Source: Agreia bicolorata
Lineage (GTDB): Bacteria; Actinomycetota; Actinomycetes; Actinomycetales; Microbacteriaceae
DNA: 64,000 bases
Direction: 5' to 3'
Assembly: GCF_000938265.1 (NCBI RefSeq)
Contig: NZ_JYFC01000008.1
Location: 157,686 to 221,685, forward strand
Shown in pieces: positions 45,408-55,051 of this stretch; the first letter of the stretch is position 1; every line of letters starts with the position of its first letter. Below the pieces are notes generated by a model. That model was not told where the DNA came from, searched no databases, and saw only the letters and a list, made by a program, of their open reading frames with translations. Position numbers and translations under genes: made by a program.

Positions 45408-46024
45408 ACGCGAGCCCTGTCCTTGGCTCGTGCCGACAGGTCCGTCCACAGCTCGTCGACCTGGTCGAGGGTGTGCTGGAGCGATCCCGACGTGTCGATG
45501 ACGACGTCGGCGACCGCGCGTCGCTCCTCGTCACTGGCCTGGGCGGAGATGCGTCGTTCCGCTTCGGTTCGGGGCATTCCTCGATGCGTGAGAAGACGAT
45601 CGATGCGCTCATCGGCCGGCGCCTCGCAGACGACGATCAGGTCGAATCGCAGTTCTCGGCGGGCCTCGACGAGGAGAGGAACGTCGTAGACGACGACCGC
45701 AGCGGGATCCGCTTTCTCAGCCGCGGCGATCAGCTCTGCCGTGCGTGTATGCACCCGCGGGTGGATGATGGCCTCGAGCCGGCCCCGGGCATCCGGATCG
45801 GCGAAGACGATCGCCCCCAGCGCAGCGCGGTCGAGCGAGCCGTCGTCAGCAAGTACCTCGGCGCCGAACTCGGCCGTGACGGCCGCGAGCCCCGGGGTCG
45901 ACGGCTCGACGACCTCGCGGGAGAGGGCATCCGCGTCGACGTGCACGGCGCCGTGGTCGACGAGCCGCCGGGCCACAGTGGATTTTCCTGATGCGATTCC
46001 GCCGGTGAGGCCCACGATGAACAT
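45404..46024 (-). CDS. coaE: Dephospho-CoA kinase
   Basis: A 206-residue P-loop kinase completing coenzyme A synthesis by phosphorylating dephospho-CoA. Walker A is GLTGGIASGKST, followed by VHVDADALSREVV (the conserved Asp) and the lid region HRGMPRTEAERRI. Some actinobacterial CoaE proteins carry a GrpB extension, which is absent here. The start MFIVGLTGG at 46024 is chosen by family length. It lies downstream of rpsA, separated by a terminator, the usual actinobacterial order. Confidence 0.95.
   Translation of the reverse strand: MFIVGLTGGIASGKSTVARRLVDHGAVHVDADALSREVVEPSTPGLAAVTAEFGAEVLADDGSLDRAALGAIVFADPDARGRLEAIIHPRVHTRTAELIAAAEKADPAAVVVYDVPLLVEARRELRFDLIVVCEAPADERIDRLLTHRGMPRTEAERRISAQASDEERRAVADVVIDTSGSLQHTLDQVDELWTDLSARAKDRARV
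45409..45432. terminator. Hairpin after pfkA
   Basis: CGAGCC (45411-45416) pairs with GGCTCG (45425-45430), extended by a G-T and a C-G pair. It lies just after the pfkA stop and inside the coaE 3' end on the other strand. There is no T run. Confidence 0.4.
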
Positions 46025-46079
46025 GGCTCCATGGTATCGGCGGCGTCCGGTGGCCTCGTCGACGACGGGGTTAACGACG

Positions 46080-46107
46080 GAACGGCCGCCCCGAAGGACG
46101 GCCGTTC
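46080..46107 (-). terminator. Terminator after rpsA
   Basis: GAACGGCCG (46080-46088) pairs with CGGCCGTTC (46099-46107) around a 10-base loop. It follows the rpsA stop on the minus strand by about 12 bases. Confidence 0.7.
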
Positions 46108-46118
46108 TGTGATGCAAC

Positions 46119-47573
46119 TTAGGAGTTGCTGCTCGACAGCTTCTCGCGAAGCGCGGCGAGGGTCTCGTCGTCGGCGAGGGTGCCGGCTCCGGTCGACTCG
46201 CTCGAGAAGGAGGAACCAGCGCTGGCGCCGTCGCCCGAGGCGACCTCGGCGTTGCTCGTGGCAACCTGCTTCTTGTGGGCTTCCCAGCGAGCCTGGGCTG
46301 CAGCGTAGTCCTGCTCCCACTTCTCGCGCTGGGTCTCGAAGCCCTCGCGCCACTCGTTCGTCTCCGGGTCGAAGCCCTCGGGGAACTTGTAGTTGCCCTG
46401 GTCGTCGTACTCGGTGAGCATTCCGTAGAGCGCCGGGTCGAACTCGGTGCCTTCGGGGTCGACACCCTCGTTGGCCTGCTTGAGGCTCAGCGAGATGCGG
46501 CGACGCTCGAGGTCGATGTCGATGACCTTGACGAAGACCTCGTCGCCGACCGACACGACCTGCTCGGCGAGCTCGACGTGCTTGCCCGACAGTTCGGAGA
46601 TGTGGACGAGTCCCTCGATGCCCTCGGCAACGCGAACGAATGCGCCGAAGGGAACGAGCTTCGTGACCTTGCCCGGTGCAACCTGGCCGATGGCGTGGGT
46701 GCGGGCGAAGACCTGCCACGGGTCTTCCTGCGTCGCCTTGAGCGACAGGGAGACACGCTCGCGGTCGAGGTCGACCTCGAGGATCTCGACGGTGACCTCC
46801 TGGCCAACCTCGACGACCTCGGACGCGTGCTCGATGTGCTTCCAGCTGAGTTCGGAGACGTGAACCAGTCCGTCGACTCCACCCAGATCGACGAACGCAC
46901 CGAAGTTGACGATCGACGAGACGACGCCCTTGCGGACCTGTCCCTTCTGGAGGTTGTTGAGGAACGTGGTGCGGCTCTCGGACTGCGTCTGCTCGAGCAG
47001 AGCGCGGCGCGACAGAACGACATTGTTGCGGTTCTTGTCGAGCTCGAGGATCTTGGCCTCGATCTCCTGGCCCAGGTAGGGCGTGAGGTCGCGCACGCGA
47101 CGAAGCTCGATGAGCGACGCGGGCAGGAAGCCTCGGAGTCCGATGTCGACGATGAGTCCACCCTTGACGACCTCGATGACCGAACCGGTGACAACACCGT
47201 CGGCGTCCTTGATCTTCTCGACGTCTCCCCACGCACGCTCGTACTGAGCGCGCTTCTTGGAGAGGATCAGGCGACCTTCTTTGTCTTCTTTCTGAAGAAC
47301 GAGGGCCTCGACCAGATCGCCGACCTGGACGACCTCGGTGGGGTCGACGTCGTGCTTGATGGAAAGCTCACGCGAGGGGATGACACCCTCGGTCTTGTAC
47401 CCGACGTCGAGGAGAACCTCGTCGCGGTCGATCTTCACAACGGTGCCCTCGATGAGGTCTCCGTCGTTGAAGAACTTCAGTGTCTTTTCGACCGCGGCGA
47501 GAAAGTCTTCTGCCGAGCCAATGTCGTTGATGGCGACCTGCTTGGCTACTCTGTCGGTCGTTGCGATTGTCAT
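46119..47573 (-). CDS. rpsA: 30S ribosomal protein S1
   Basis: A 484-residue protein with four S1 RNA-binding domains in tandem, recognisable from repeated blocks such as GDLIEGTVVKID, GSVIEVVKGGLIVDIG, NFGAFVDLGGVDGLVHVSELS and PFGAFVRVAEGIEGLVHISELS. It lacks the extra domains of the E. coli protein and ends in a Ser-rich, acidic tail, as usual in actinobacteria. ATG at 47573 (MTIATTDRVAKQ) is the family start. It helps load mRNA on the 30S subunit. Confidence 0.97.
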   Translation of the reverse strand: MTIATTDRVAKQVAINDIGSAEDFLAAVEKTLKFFNDGDLIEGTVVKIDRDEVLLDVGYKTEGVIPSRELSIKHDVDPTEVVQVGDLVEALVLQKEDKEGRLILSKKRAQYERAWGDVEKIKDADGVVTGSVIEVVKGGLIVDIGLRGFLPASLIELRRVRDLTPYLGQEIEAKILELDKNRNNVVLSRRALLEQTQSESRTTFLNNLQKGQVRKGVVSSIVNFGAFVDLGGVDGLVHVSELSWKHIEHASEVVEVGQEVTVEILEVDLDRERVSLSLKATQEDPWQVFARTHAIGQVAPGKVTKLVPFGAFVRVAEGIEGLVHISELSGKHVELAEQVVSVGDEVFVKVIDIDLERRRISLSLKQANEGVDPEGTEFDPALYGMLTEYDDQGNYKFPEGFDPETNEWREGFETQREKWEQDYAAAQARWEAHKKQVATSNAEVASGDGASAGSSFSSESTGAGTLADDETLAALREKLSSSNS

Positions 47574-47693
47574 AAAAGTAAATGCTCCAGGATGGACATA
47601 TATCAGGCCGACGACAGACGAGTTCGAGGTTTCGAGCAGGACTGCTCCGCCGACGGCGAGCGGATGGGATGGCACAAAACGTGCCAAGTCATT

Positions 47694-48578
47694 CTAGCCC
47701 CGTAGATCCGTGCGCGGCAACACCGCGGACTGTCCGGCGTGCTGCGCCGCCTCCGGGCCGAGGCCCACCATGATCTTCGTCTCATCGTGCGGTGCAAGAG
47801 GGTCGAACCACACGACGGCGGGATCTCCGGCTCGCGGGGTGGCTGCGCGAGGGAACGTCGCCTTCTTCGTCACCCAGCGGTCCGTTCCTGCCGTGTCCCT
47901 GAATCGTGCCGTGAACTGGATCCGCGGCATCCCTTGGATCTCTGTTCCGGTGGCGATCGCCTCCGTGACGACGCCGGGAACCCGCGTTCCTCGCGACTCG
48001 ATGTCCTTCATTCGCACGAGACTGCGGCGAGTGGCTCGGATCGCAGCCAAAGTAGCAACGACCGCGAGAAGCAGGAGAACCCCGAAGGCGGCGGGTAACC
48101 AGTAGGGCAGGTAGTAGGCGACCCATGCATCCGACTGCCATGGCTCAGTGTCACCGCCATCGATGAACGCCACCTTCTCACCGATCGCGTCCGGCGGGCT
48201 CCAGTTCGGAATGAAGAGCAGCAGCCCGATGGCAATACCGAGAAGACCTGTGCAGAACGGCACGATAAGCGCGGCGCCGCCGAGTCCCGCCCGGCCGAGT
48301 CGCCCGGTAAAGAAGACGCCGAGGAAGGAGCCGATGCAGATGGCTCCGACGGCGAGAAATTGCGAGTCCACGGCATCGAATCCGCTGTTCCAGTTGCCGA
48401 CCTGGTTGACGGTCATCAGGCGGAATGTGTCGAGGATGGTGCCGATGCCGAACCCTGCGACCATCCACACGGCGAGGTGGGCTGCTCCGAGGAGAACGAT
48501 GACGATGGTGGTGCCGGGGCGTTTCGAGGCCGCGGCTTGGCGTTCGGCGCGTTCTACGCGCGGATCAGATGTGCTCAT
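47694..48578 (-). CDS. Uncharacterised four-helix membrane protein with C-terminal soluble domain
   Basis: A 294-residue protein with about four hydrophobic segments (near residues 23-48, 70-92, 98-122 and 155-180) and a soluble C-terminal region starting GTRVPGVVTEAI, which has the look of a DUF3592-type domain (strands such as IQFTARFRD and DPAVVWFDPLAPHDETKI). I do not recognise a specific function. The ATG at 48578 is preceded by an in-frame GTG at 48584. The gene is upstream of rpsA on the same strand but separated by 120 bases. Confidence 0.75.
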   Translation of the reverse strand: MSTSDPRVERAERQAAASKRPGTTIVIVLLGAAHLAVWMVAGFGIGTILDTFRLMTVNQVGNWNSGFDAVDSQFLAVGAICIGSFLGVFFTGRLGRAGLGGAALIVPFCTGLLGIAIGLLLFIPNWSPPDAIGEKVAFIDGGDTEPWQSDAWVAYYLPYWLPAAFGVLLLLAVVATLAAIRATRRSLVRMKDIESRGTRVPGVVTEAIATGTEIQGMPRIQFTARFRDTAGTDRWVTKKATFPRAATPRAGDPAVVWFDPLAPHDETKIMVGLGPEAAQHAGQSAVLPRTDLRG

Positions 48579-48674
48579 GTGCACACGCTACGAAGCATGA
48601 CAAGCGCCGGGTAGGTGACGAGCTACTCAGCCGCGCCACCGCTATTACTCAGAGTGGCACGCGGTGACCGCGGG

Positions 48675-49580
48675 TCAGCTGACCCCCGGCAGTACGAAGT
48701 CGGCGAACTCCTGGGCGTCGGTGAGGCTGCCGGTGTACTGCACTCCGTCGACGATCACTGTGGGCGTGCCCGAGATCTTGTCGAGATCGGAATTCGGTAC
48801 GGGTTCGTTGAGGGCCCGGTCCGTGGCCTGCGTCACCCAGCCGGCGAACTCGCCCGAGTCGATGCAGTCTGTTACATCGGTACCCTCGATCGCCCCTGCT
48901 TCGTTCGCCAGATCGATCAGATCGGCATCGCTCAGCCCCTCGGTGTTCTCGTCGGGCTGGTTCTCGAACAGAAGAGCACTGAACTTCTCGAACTGATCCG
49001 GCGCCGAGTCGGCGACGCAGGCGGCAGCATTGGCTGCTCTGGTCGAGTACTTCGTTCCGAGCGAGGCGCGGTCGAGAATCGAGATGGGGTGGACTTCGAG
49101 AACCACCTCGCCCGAGTCGACCCACTCGGAGAGCTGTTTCGCGTTGGTCGACTCGAATTGGCCGCAGTACGGGCAGAAGTAATCGACATAGGTCACGACT
49201 CGAATGGCGTCGTCTCCCCCATCTCCGATGACGACGCCGTCGCCGGAACTGCCGGCCGGCGCACTCGACTCGCCGCCCGGTTCGTGCCCAGACCCGCTCG
49301 GCGAGGACCGTTCGATCGACGAGAAGACACTGGCGAGGACGAGAACTGCGGCGACGAGTACGGCGACGATGACGAGCAACGAGCCACCGAGCACCCACGG
49401 CCAGACAGGTCGACGTGATGGATGCGCTGCGGCCGCGGTGTGCGTGACTCCGGGGTCTGCGGGAGGTACGACGGGAGCCGGAGCGTCGCGACGGCTTTCG
49501 CTCCAGTTCTGACCGTCCCACCATCTCTCATTGGACGTGTTCTCTTCGGGGTACCACCCGGGCGGCGGGGAGTTCGTCAT
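48675..49580 (-). CDS. DsbA-like thioredoxin-fold protein with DUF2510 domain
   Basis: A 301-residue protein in three parts: a cytoplasmic DUF2510 motif at the N-terminus (PPPGWYP...RWWDGQNW, residues about 5-27), one membrane helix (about 60-84), a Ser/Gly-rich linker, and an extracytoplasmic DsbA-type thioredoxin domain. The redox motif is FCPYCGQFES (Cys near 136 and 139) and the cis-Pro loop is GTPTVIVDG. It probably catalyses disulfide exchange outside the membrane. Its ATG overlaps the DUF885 gene stop (ATGA). Confidence 0.87.
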   Translation of the reverse strand: MTNSPPPGWYPEENTSNERWWDGQNWSESRRDAPAPVVPPADPGVTHTAAAAHPSRRPVWPWVLGGSLLVIVAVLVAAVLVLASVFSSIERSSPSGSGHEPGGESSAPAGSSGDGVVIGDGGDDAIRVVTYVDYFCPYCGQFESTNAKQLSEWVDSGEVVLEVHPISILDRASLGTKYSTRAANAAACVADSAPDQFEKFSALLFENQPDENTEGLSDADLIDLANEAGAIEGTDVTDCIDSGEFAGWVTQATDRALNEPVPNSDLDKISGTPTVIVDGVQYTGSLTDAQEFADFVLPGVS

Positions 49581-51259
49581 CGGGATTCTCCGTCTGTGAG
49601 CAGAAACTTCTGGAGAGTGTCGAGCCCGACCCCGCCCAGATCGAGTGCGCGGCGGTGAAACTCCTTGGCGTCGTAGGCGTCGCCCTGCAGTGCCCGGTAG
49701 TCGTCTCGCAACTGCTCCCAGATGCGTTGTCCGACCTTGTACGACGGCGCCTGTCCTGGCCAGCCGAGGTAGCGATTCACCTCGAAGCGAATGAAGGCGT
49801 CGTCCATGTTCACGTTCGCGCGCATGAACTCCAGCGCGTAGTCGGCGTCCCAGACTCCGGCACCGTCGGGGCGCTGCTTGCCTAGGTGCACTCCGATGTC
49901 GAGCACGACTCGGGCGGCCCTCATCCTCTGACCGTCAAGCATGCCGAGCCTGTCGGCCGGGTCGTCGAGGTAGCCCAGTTCCTCCATCAGACGTTCGGCG
50001 TAGAGCGCCCAACCTTCCGCGTGTCCTGACGTTCCCGCCAGCTGACGACGCCAGGTGTTGAGGGTAGCCCTGTTGTAGACGGCCTGGCCGATCTGCAGGT
50101 GATGCCCTGGAACTCCCTCGTGGTAGACCGTGGTCAGTTCACGCCAGGTGTCGAAGGTGGTGACTCCCGCCGGCACCGACCACCACATTCGTCCAGGGCG
50201 GGAGAAATCGTCGGTCGGGCCGGTGTAGTAGATGCCGCCCTCGTCGGTCGGCGCGATCATGCACTCGAGGGCACGGATCTCGTCGGGGATGTCGAAGTGG
50301 CTTTGCGACAGCTCGTCGACGGCGCGGTCACTCGTGCTCTGCATCCACTGCCGGAGGGCATCAGTTCCGTGGAGCTTGCGGGAGTCGTCGGCGTCGAGAT
50401 GAGCGATGGCCTCGTGCACGGTCGCGCCGGGCAGGATCTCCTGGGCGATCGCCTCCTGCTCCCGCGTCATGCGAGCGAGTTCGGCGAGGCCCCACTCGTA
50501 GGTCTCGTCGAGGTCGATCGTGGCGCCGAGGAATTGGCGTGACCGAAGCGTGTAGATATCGCGACCCACGGCATCCACCGGCGTCGCCGCAGGCAGCAGC
50601 TCGGTTTCGAGAAAGTCCGCGAACCGCGCGTAGCCGCCGGCCGCCACCGAGGATGCCTGTCTGAGCGACTCTGTTGCAGACTCCGCCGGAGCGCCGTCGG
50701 GGAGCGAGGCGAAGAACCCGTCCGACGAGGCGTTCTTGCGCGCCTGCGCCAGAACCTCTACGACCTGGCGCCTGGCCGGGACGATCTGACGAGCTATTCC
50801 CTCTCGCAGCGTCTCGACGTAGCCGTCGAGCGCTTCGGGAACCGCGTGGAGTCGGGTCTCGATGATATGCCAGTCCCCCGCCGTCTCGGTCGGCATCAGG
50901 TCGAAGGCCTCCCGGATGTCTTGGGACGGCGAGGCGATGACGTTGAGGTCACGCAGATGGAGACCTGCTTCAGCGCTCTCGATGGTGAGCTGGAGCGAGG
51001 CTCCGAGATCGATCTGCGTGACTCTGTCGACGTCGTCGACGGGCACGGCGGCTGTCAGCAGCGCCTGGGTTCGACGCACTTCGTCCAGGTAGAGCTCGTG
51101 ACCTCTCGGCGACAGGTCGCCGAAGCGGGTATTCGCCTCGACACGGCCGATGTATGTTCCGAGCGTGGGTTCGAGCCGAACGAGGGTGTCGACCCACTCC
51201 TCGGCGATCGAGTCGATCTCCGTGGGCGTGCGGGCGGGAGGTTTTGGGGAACCGGTCAT
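49577..51259 (-). CDS. DUF885 family metallopeptidase-like protein
   Basis: A 560-residue protein of the DUF885 family. The metal-binding motif TVYHEGVPGHHLQ (HExxPGHH) is followed by a downstream Glu region GHAEGWALYAERLMEELG, consistent with a gluzincin-like zinc peptidase. No signal peptide is visible, so it is probably cytoplasmic. The substrate is not known; some family members are linked to D-aminoacyl or dipeptide hydrolysis, but this is not shown here. Its stop overlaps the downstream DsbA-like gene by four bases. Confidence 0.87.
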   Translation of the reverse strand: MTGSPKPPARTPTEIDSIAEEWVDTLVRLEPTLGTYIGRVEANTRFGDLSPRGHELYLDEVRRTQALLTAAVPVDDVDRVTQIDLGASLQLTIESAEAGLHLRDLNVIASPSQDIREAFDLMPTETAGDWHIIETRLHAVPEALDGYVETLREGIARQIVPARRQVVEVLAQARKNASSDGFFASLPDGAPAESATESLRQASSVAAGGYARFADFLETELLPAATPVDAVGRDIYTLRSRQFLGATIDLDETYEWGLAELARMTREQEAIAQEILPGATVHEAIAHLDADDSRKLHGTDALRQWMQSTSDRAVDELSQSHFDIPDEIRALECMIAPTDEGGIYYTGPTDDFSRPGRMWWSVPAGVTTFDTWRELTTVYHEGVPGHHLQIGQAVYNRATLNTWRRQLAGTSGHAEGWALYAERLMEELGYLDDPADRLGMLDGQRMRAARVVLDIGVHLGKQRPDGAGVWDADYALEFMRANVNMDDAFIRFEVNRYLGWPGQAPSYKVGQRIWEQLRDDYRALQGDAYDAKEFHRRALDLGGVGLDTLQKFLLTDGESR

Positions 51260-51263
51260 GCAT

Positions 51264-51800
51264 TCAGCCTAACGAGGTGCTCCGACTGCGCTCGCTCTCC
51301 CCCGGCGTACGAATCGCTTCCCTGGTGGAGCGTCGTCTGTCTGCGGACAGCCGCCGATGCCCCTCGGCGAGCACGGTTGCGCTGAAGAACGCCTCGATCG
51401 AGTGCTGCGCCGCGTCAACGCTCGCGGTGTGTGCGCCGTACCACCGACCACAGGTTATCAAGGGCGGCCCGTCGGGTTCGTGTGCGAACCATCCATGGGT
51501 GCCCGCATTCGGACCGTGCACCGATCGGATCTCGATGTCGTGCCGCGACAACCGGGCATCGAAGACGGCAGCACGTGCGTCGTCGAACGACCGATAGATC
51601 ATGGCGCTGCGCCCGAGTTCGCGGTTGTTGCTGGCCAGGAGTCGCCAGACGCAGACCGGTCCGGTCTGTGGATCGGCGAGACGGTCAGCGGGCCGCTCCG
51701 ACGGTGCCGTCAGTTGGTCGCGAAAACGCGACCATGCCCGAGGCATCGGGTCGGCGGCAGACGTGAATGACGAGAATACAATATTCGCCGTCGTCGTCAC
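51264..51800 (-). CDS. Hypothetical protein (about 178 aa) between polA and DUF885 gene
   Basis: A 178-residue frame from GTG at 51800, the first likely start after the polA stop; AGAGA about 12 bases upstream is a weak ribosome site. Blocks such as PMPRAWSRFRDQL, VCVWRLLASNNRELGRSA and VHGPNAGTHGWFAHEPDG look like real coding sequence rather than a shadow frame. There is no membrane segment. I do not recognise the family. The C-terminal 25 residues are Arg/Ser-rich and low in information. It ends five bases before the DUF885 start. Confidence 0.6.
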   Translation of the reverse strand: MTTTANIVFSSFTSAADPMPRAWSRFRDQLTAPSERPADRLADPQTGPVCVWRLLASNNRELGRSAMIYRSFDDARAAVFDARLSRHDIEIRSVHGPNAGTHGWFAHEPDGPPLITCGRWYGAHTASVDAAQHSIEAFFSATVLAEGHRRLSADRRRSTREAIRTPGESERSRSTSLG

Positions 51801-51883
51801 CTCGACATTCTCTGTGACTCGGATGTCGTGCGAGCGTCCTGGAGGTGTCCGAATGGTGTCGAGAACGGATTGCCGGGAGGCGA

Positions 51884-54571
51884 TCAGTGCGCTGCGTCGT
51901 TCCAGTTCGCGCCGCGCCCCACTTGCACCTCGAGCGGAACCCGAAGCTCGGCAGCGGTGCTCATGCGCGTGGTCACGATCTCGGAGAGCGTCTGCCATTC
52001 GCCGGGCGCCACATCGAAGACCAACTCGTCGTGCACCTGGAGCAGCATGCGCGACGCGAGCTGCTGCTCTTTAAGATCGCTCGCGATGTTGATCATGGCG
52101 ATCTTGATGATGTCGGCCGCTGTTCCCTGGATCGGTGCGTTGAGTGCAGCCCGTTCGTCGTTGTCTCGAAGCACCCTGTTGGCGCTGTTGAGATTCGCGA
52201 AGGGGCGGCGGCGGCCGAAGATCGTCTCGGTGTAGCCGTCTTCCTTTGCCTGCAGCACCACGTTGCGCAGAAAGTCGCGTACGGCGCCGAAGCGCTCGAA
52301 GTAATCGGACATGAGCTTCTTGGCTTCGCTGGACTCGATGCGTAGCTGCTTCGACAGACCGAAGGCGCTCAGCCCGTAGGCGAGGCCATAAGACATTGCC
52401 TTCACCTTGGTGCGCATGGCCGGCGTGACGTCGGAGGGCTCGACGCCGAAGACGTGGGCCCCGACGAAGCGGTGCAGGTCTTCACCCTCGGTGAAGGCCG
52501 TGATGAGCCCTTCGTCGCCGGAGAGGTGGGCCATGATGCGCATCTCGATCTGTGAGTAGTCGGCTGTGAGAAGGCTCTCGAAGCCGTCACCCACCTGAAA
52601 GGCGTGCCGGATGCGACGGCCCTCTTCGGCGCGCACGGGAATGTTCTGCAGGTTTGGATCTGTCGAGGAGATTCGGCCCGTGCTCGAGCCGGTCTGCACG
52701 TAGCGTGTGTGCACCCGGCCGTCGGGGGCGATCGCCTTGTCGACCGTCTCGATGATCTGGCGGAGCTTGGTGGCATCGCGGTGCTGCAGTAGAAGACCGA
52801 GGAAGGGATGCGGGCTGGACGCCTGCAGATCGGCGAGGGCGCCCGCGTCTGTCGAGTAGCCCGTTTTGGTGGCACGCGTCTTGGGCATCGACAGTCTGTC
52901 GAAGAGCACCTCTTGGATCTGCTTCGGCGATCCGAGATTGATCTCGCCGCCGATGATCTCGTAGGCGTCTGTGGCGAGACCGGTCGCTGTGGCGGCCAAC
53001 TCGGCCGACAGCTCTGAGAGCTCGTCATGGCTGACGGTGATTCCGATGAGCTCCATGTCGACGAGCGCCATCAGCGTGGGGATCTCGATGTCGCCGAGCA
53101 CACGCAGCGTTCGCTCGTCGAGTGAGGACTTCTGAGCCGCCGCGACGCGGGCGATGTACCACGCCTCGGTCGCCGGGCCGACGTGGGAGTCGTCTTCGGG
53201 GACAAGCTGATTGGGGTCGGGTGTTGGCAGAACCTCGGCCAGGGCTCGGTCGACGAGTTCGGCGAGCGAGCGGTCTGCAGAGGAGTCGGGACGCACCAGC
53301 CACGCGGCGAGCGTCGTGTCGAAGCGCAGCCCGGAGACGGCGAGGCCTGCGCGGCGCAGCGTCTTGATCTGCTCCTTCGCGCCGTGCATGATCTTCGGCG
53401 AGTCGCTCGCCAGCCATGCCTCGAGCGCCGTGTAGTCGAGGCTGCCCGCGCTCCAGGGCGCGAACAGGCTTTCGGTCGCAGACGCGATGCCGAGGCCGAT
53501 GGGCACGCCGCCCTGCTCTTCGACCGACAGGGCGAGCCCCTCGGGATTGTTCTTCTGTGCTCGCGAGAGCCAGAGCTCGAGTTCTTCGTCGAGCACCGTC
53601 GCAGGAGTCGGCGCCGTGATCGAGGCGGGAACCGACTCCGGACCCGCGGAGCCCGACGCGGCCGACGCATCCGAAGTGCCTTGCCCGTCGAGCTTGAGCA
53701 CCCGGTCGAGAAGCGTGCGGAACTCGAGCCGGCCGAAGACCTCGCGAAGAGCCTGCTCGTCGATGGGTTTGCGCTCGAGGTCTGCCGGGCCGACCGGCAG
53801 CTCGACGTCGGTGAGCAAGTGGTTGAGCTTGCGGTTGCGTACCGCGTTCTCGTATTGCTCGCGCAGCTTGTCGCCGACGACGCCCTTTATCTCGTCTCTG
53901 CGTTCGATGATCGCGTCGAGACTGCCGTACAGGTTGATCCACTTGGCAGCCGTCTTCGGGCCGACCTTGTCTACTCCGATCAAGTTGTCGCTCGTCTCGC
54001 CCACGAGGGCGGCGATCTCAGGGTACTGATGAGGCTGCACACCGTATTTTTCGAAGACCTTCTCGGCGTCGTAGCGGGTGAGTTGCGACACGCCCATGGC
54101 CGACGGGTAGAGCAGCGTGACGTCGGGGCGGATGAGCTGGATGCTGTCGCGGTCTCCGGAGACGACGAAGACGCGATAGCCCTGCTCTTCGCCCTGGCGC
54201 GCGAGCGTGGCGAGGATATCGTCGGCTTCGTAGTCTTCTTTCGAGACCGTCGTGATGTTCATGGCGTGCAGGGCCTCTTCGAGCAGAGGGATCTGACCCT
54301 TGAATTCGGGCGGGGTCTCGCCTCTGGTGCCCTTGTATTCGGGATATTCGCGGGTGCGGAACGAATGGCGCGAGATATCGAACGCCACGGCGATGTGACT
54401 CGGATTCTCGGCCTTCAGAAGGTTGATGAGCATGGCGATGAAGCCGTGAATCGCATTCGTGTGCTGCCCGTCGCGAGTCTGAAAACTGTCGACGGGCAGG
54501 GCATAGAACGCCCGGAACGCGAGTGAATGGCCGTCGATGACGAGGAGGGTAGGCTTTTCTGAATCCGACAC
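51884..54571 (-). CDS. polA: DNA polymerase I
   Basis: An 895-residue family A polymerase. The N-terminal 5' nuclease domain carries FDISRHSFRTREYPEYKGTR and YEADDILATLARQ. The middle domain lacks the proofreading DxE motif, as in other actinobacteria. The polymerase domain shows motif A (LTADYSQIEMRIMAHLSGD), motif B (RTKVKAMSYGLAYGLSAFG) and motif C (LLQVHDELVFD). It starts at GTG 54571 (VSDSEKPTLLVIDGHSL). It fills gaps after excision repair and Okazaki processing. It is divergent from a thioesterase gene. Confidence 0.96.
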   Translation of the reverse strand: MSDSEKPTLLVIDGHSLAFRAFYALPVDSFQTRDGQHTNAIHGFIAMLINLLKAENPSHIAVAFDISRHSFRTREYPEYKGTRGETPPEFKGQIPLLEEALHAMNITTVSKEDYEADDILATLARQGEEQGYRVFVVSGDRDSIQLIRPDVTLLYPSAMGVSQLTRYDAEKVFEKYGVQPHQYPEIAALVGETSDNLIGVDKVGPKTAAKWINLYGSLDAIIERRDEIKGVVGDKLREQYENAVRNRKLNHLLTDVELPVGPADLERKPIDEQALREVFGRLEFRTLLDRVLKLDGQGTSDASAASGSAGPESVPASITAPTPATVLDEELELWLSRAQKNNPEGLALSVEEQGGVPIGLGIASATESLFAPWSAGSLDYTALEAWLASDSPKIMHGAKEQIKTLRRAGLAVSGLRFDTTLAAWLVRPDSSADRSLAELVDRALAEVLPTPDPNQLVPEDDSHVGPATEAWYIARVAAAQKSSLDERTLRVLGDIEIPTLMALVDMELIGITVSHDELSELSAELAATATGLATDAYEIIGGEINLGSPKQIQEVLFDRLSMPKTRATKTGYSTDAGALADLQASSPHPFLGLLLQHRDATKLRQIIETVDKAIAPDGRVHTRYVQTGSSTGRISSTDPNLQNIPVRAEEGRRIRHAFQVGDGFESLLTADYSQIEMRIMAHLSGDEGLITAFTEGEDLHRFVGAHVFGVEPSDVTPAMRTKVKAMSYGLAYGLSAFGLSKQLRIESSEAKKLMSDYFERFGAVRDFLRNVVLQAKEDGYTETIFGRRRPFANLNSANRVLRDNDERAALNAPIQGTAADIIKIAMINIASDLKEQQLASRMLLQVHDELVFDVAPGEWQTLSEIVTTRMSTAAELRVPLEVQVGRGANWNDAAH

Positions 54572-54630
54572 GTCCCCCAGCCTACAAGTCACCTCCGACG
54601 ACGGCCGGGCCCCAGCATTCGAAGGCGACA

Positions 54631-55050
54631 ATGACCGAAAAAACTGTGGATGCGCTGGGCTGGATTCGCGACAGGGGTGTGGGCGAGCTCGCAGACAAGA
54701 TGGGCATCGAGTTCGTCGAGTTCACGCTCGAACGGGCCGTCGCCACGATGCCGGTCGAGGGCAACAGGCAGCCGGCCAATCTGCTTCACGGCGGCGCCTA
54801 TGTCGTTCTCGGAGAGTCTCTCGGCTCCATGTCGGCGAATCTGCACGCCGGCCCCGACAGGCTCGCCGTCGGCATCGAAATCAATGCCTCGCACACGCGA
54901 TCGGCTCGCAGCGGCCTCGTGACCGCCGTCTGCACGCCCATCCACCTTGGGCGCACTCTGACCACGCACGAGATCGCCATCGACGACGATCAGGGTCGGC
55001 GCTGCTCGACGATCCGCATCACGAACATGATCATCGACAAGAAGAACTGA
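54631..55050 (+). CDS. Hotdog-fold thioesterase (PaaI/EntH-like)
   Basis: A 139-residue single hotdog domain. The active-site block is ANLLHGGAYVVLGESLGSM, with the HGG and the catalytic Glu of the 4-hydroxybenzoyl-CoA thioesterase/EntH subgroup, and the C-terminus carries AIDDDQGRRCSTIRITNMII. The substrate is not deducible; MenI-type DHNA-CoA thioesterases share this architecture. The position next to polA and pdtaR is typical for actinobacteria. It is on its own on the + strand. Confidence 0.85.
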   Translation: MTEKTVDALGWIRDRGVGELADKMGIEFVEFTLERAVATMPVEGNRQPANLLHGGAYVVLGESLGSMSANLHAGPDRLAVGIEINASHTRSARSGLVTAVCTPIHLGRTLTTHEIAIDDDQGRRCSTIRITNMIIDKKN

Positions 55051-55051
55051 G

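Noticed and set aside
46275..47705. 476-aa open frame antisense to rpsA
   Set aside because: Leu/Asp-rich mirror of the S1 repeats; no independent evidence.
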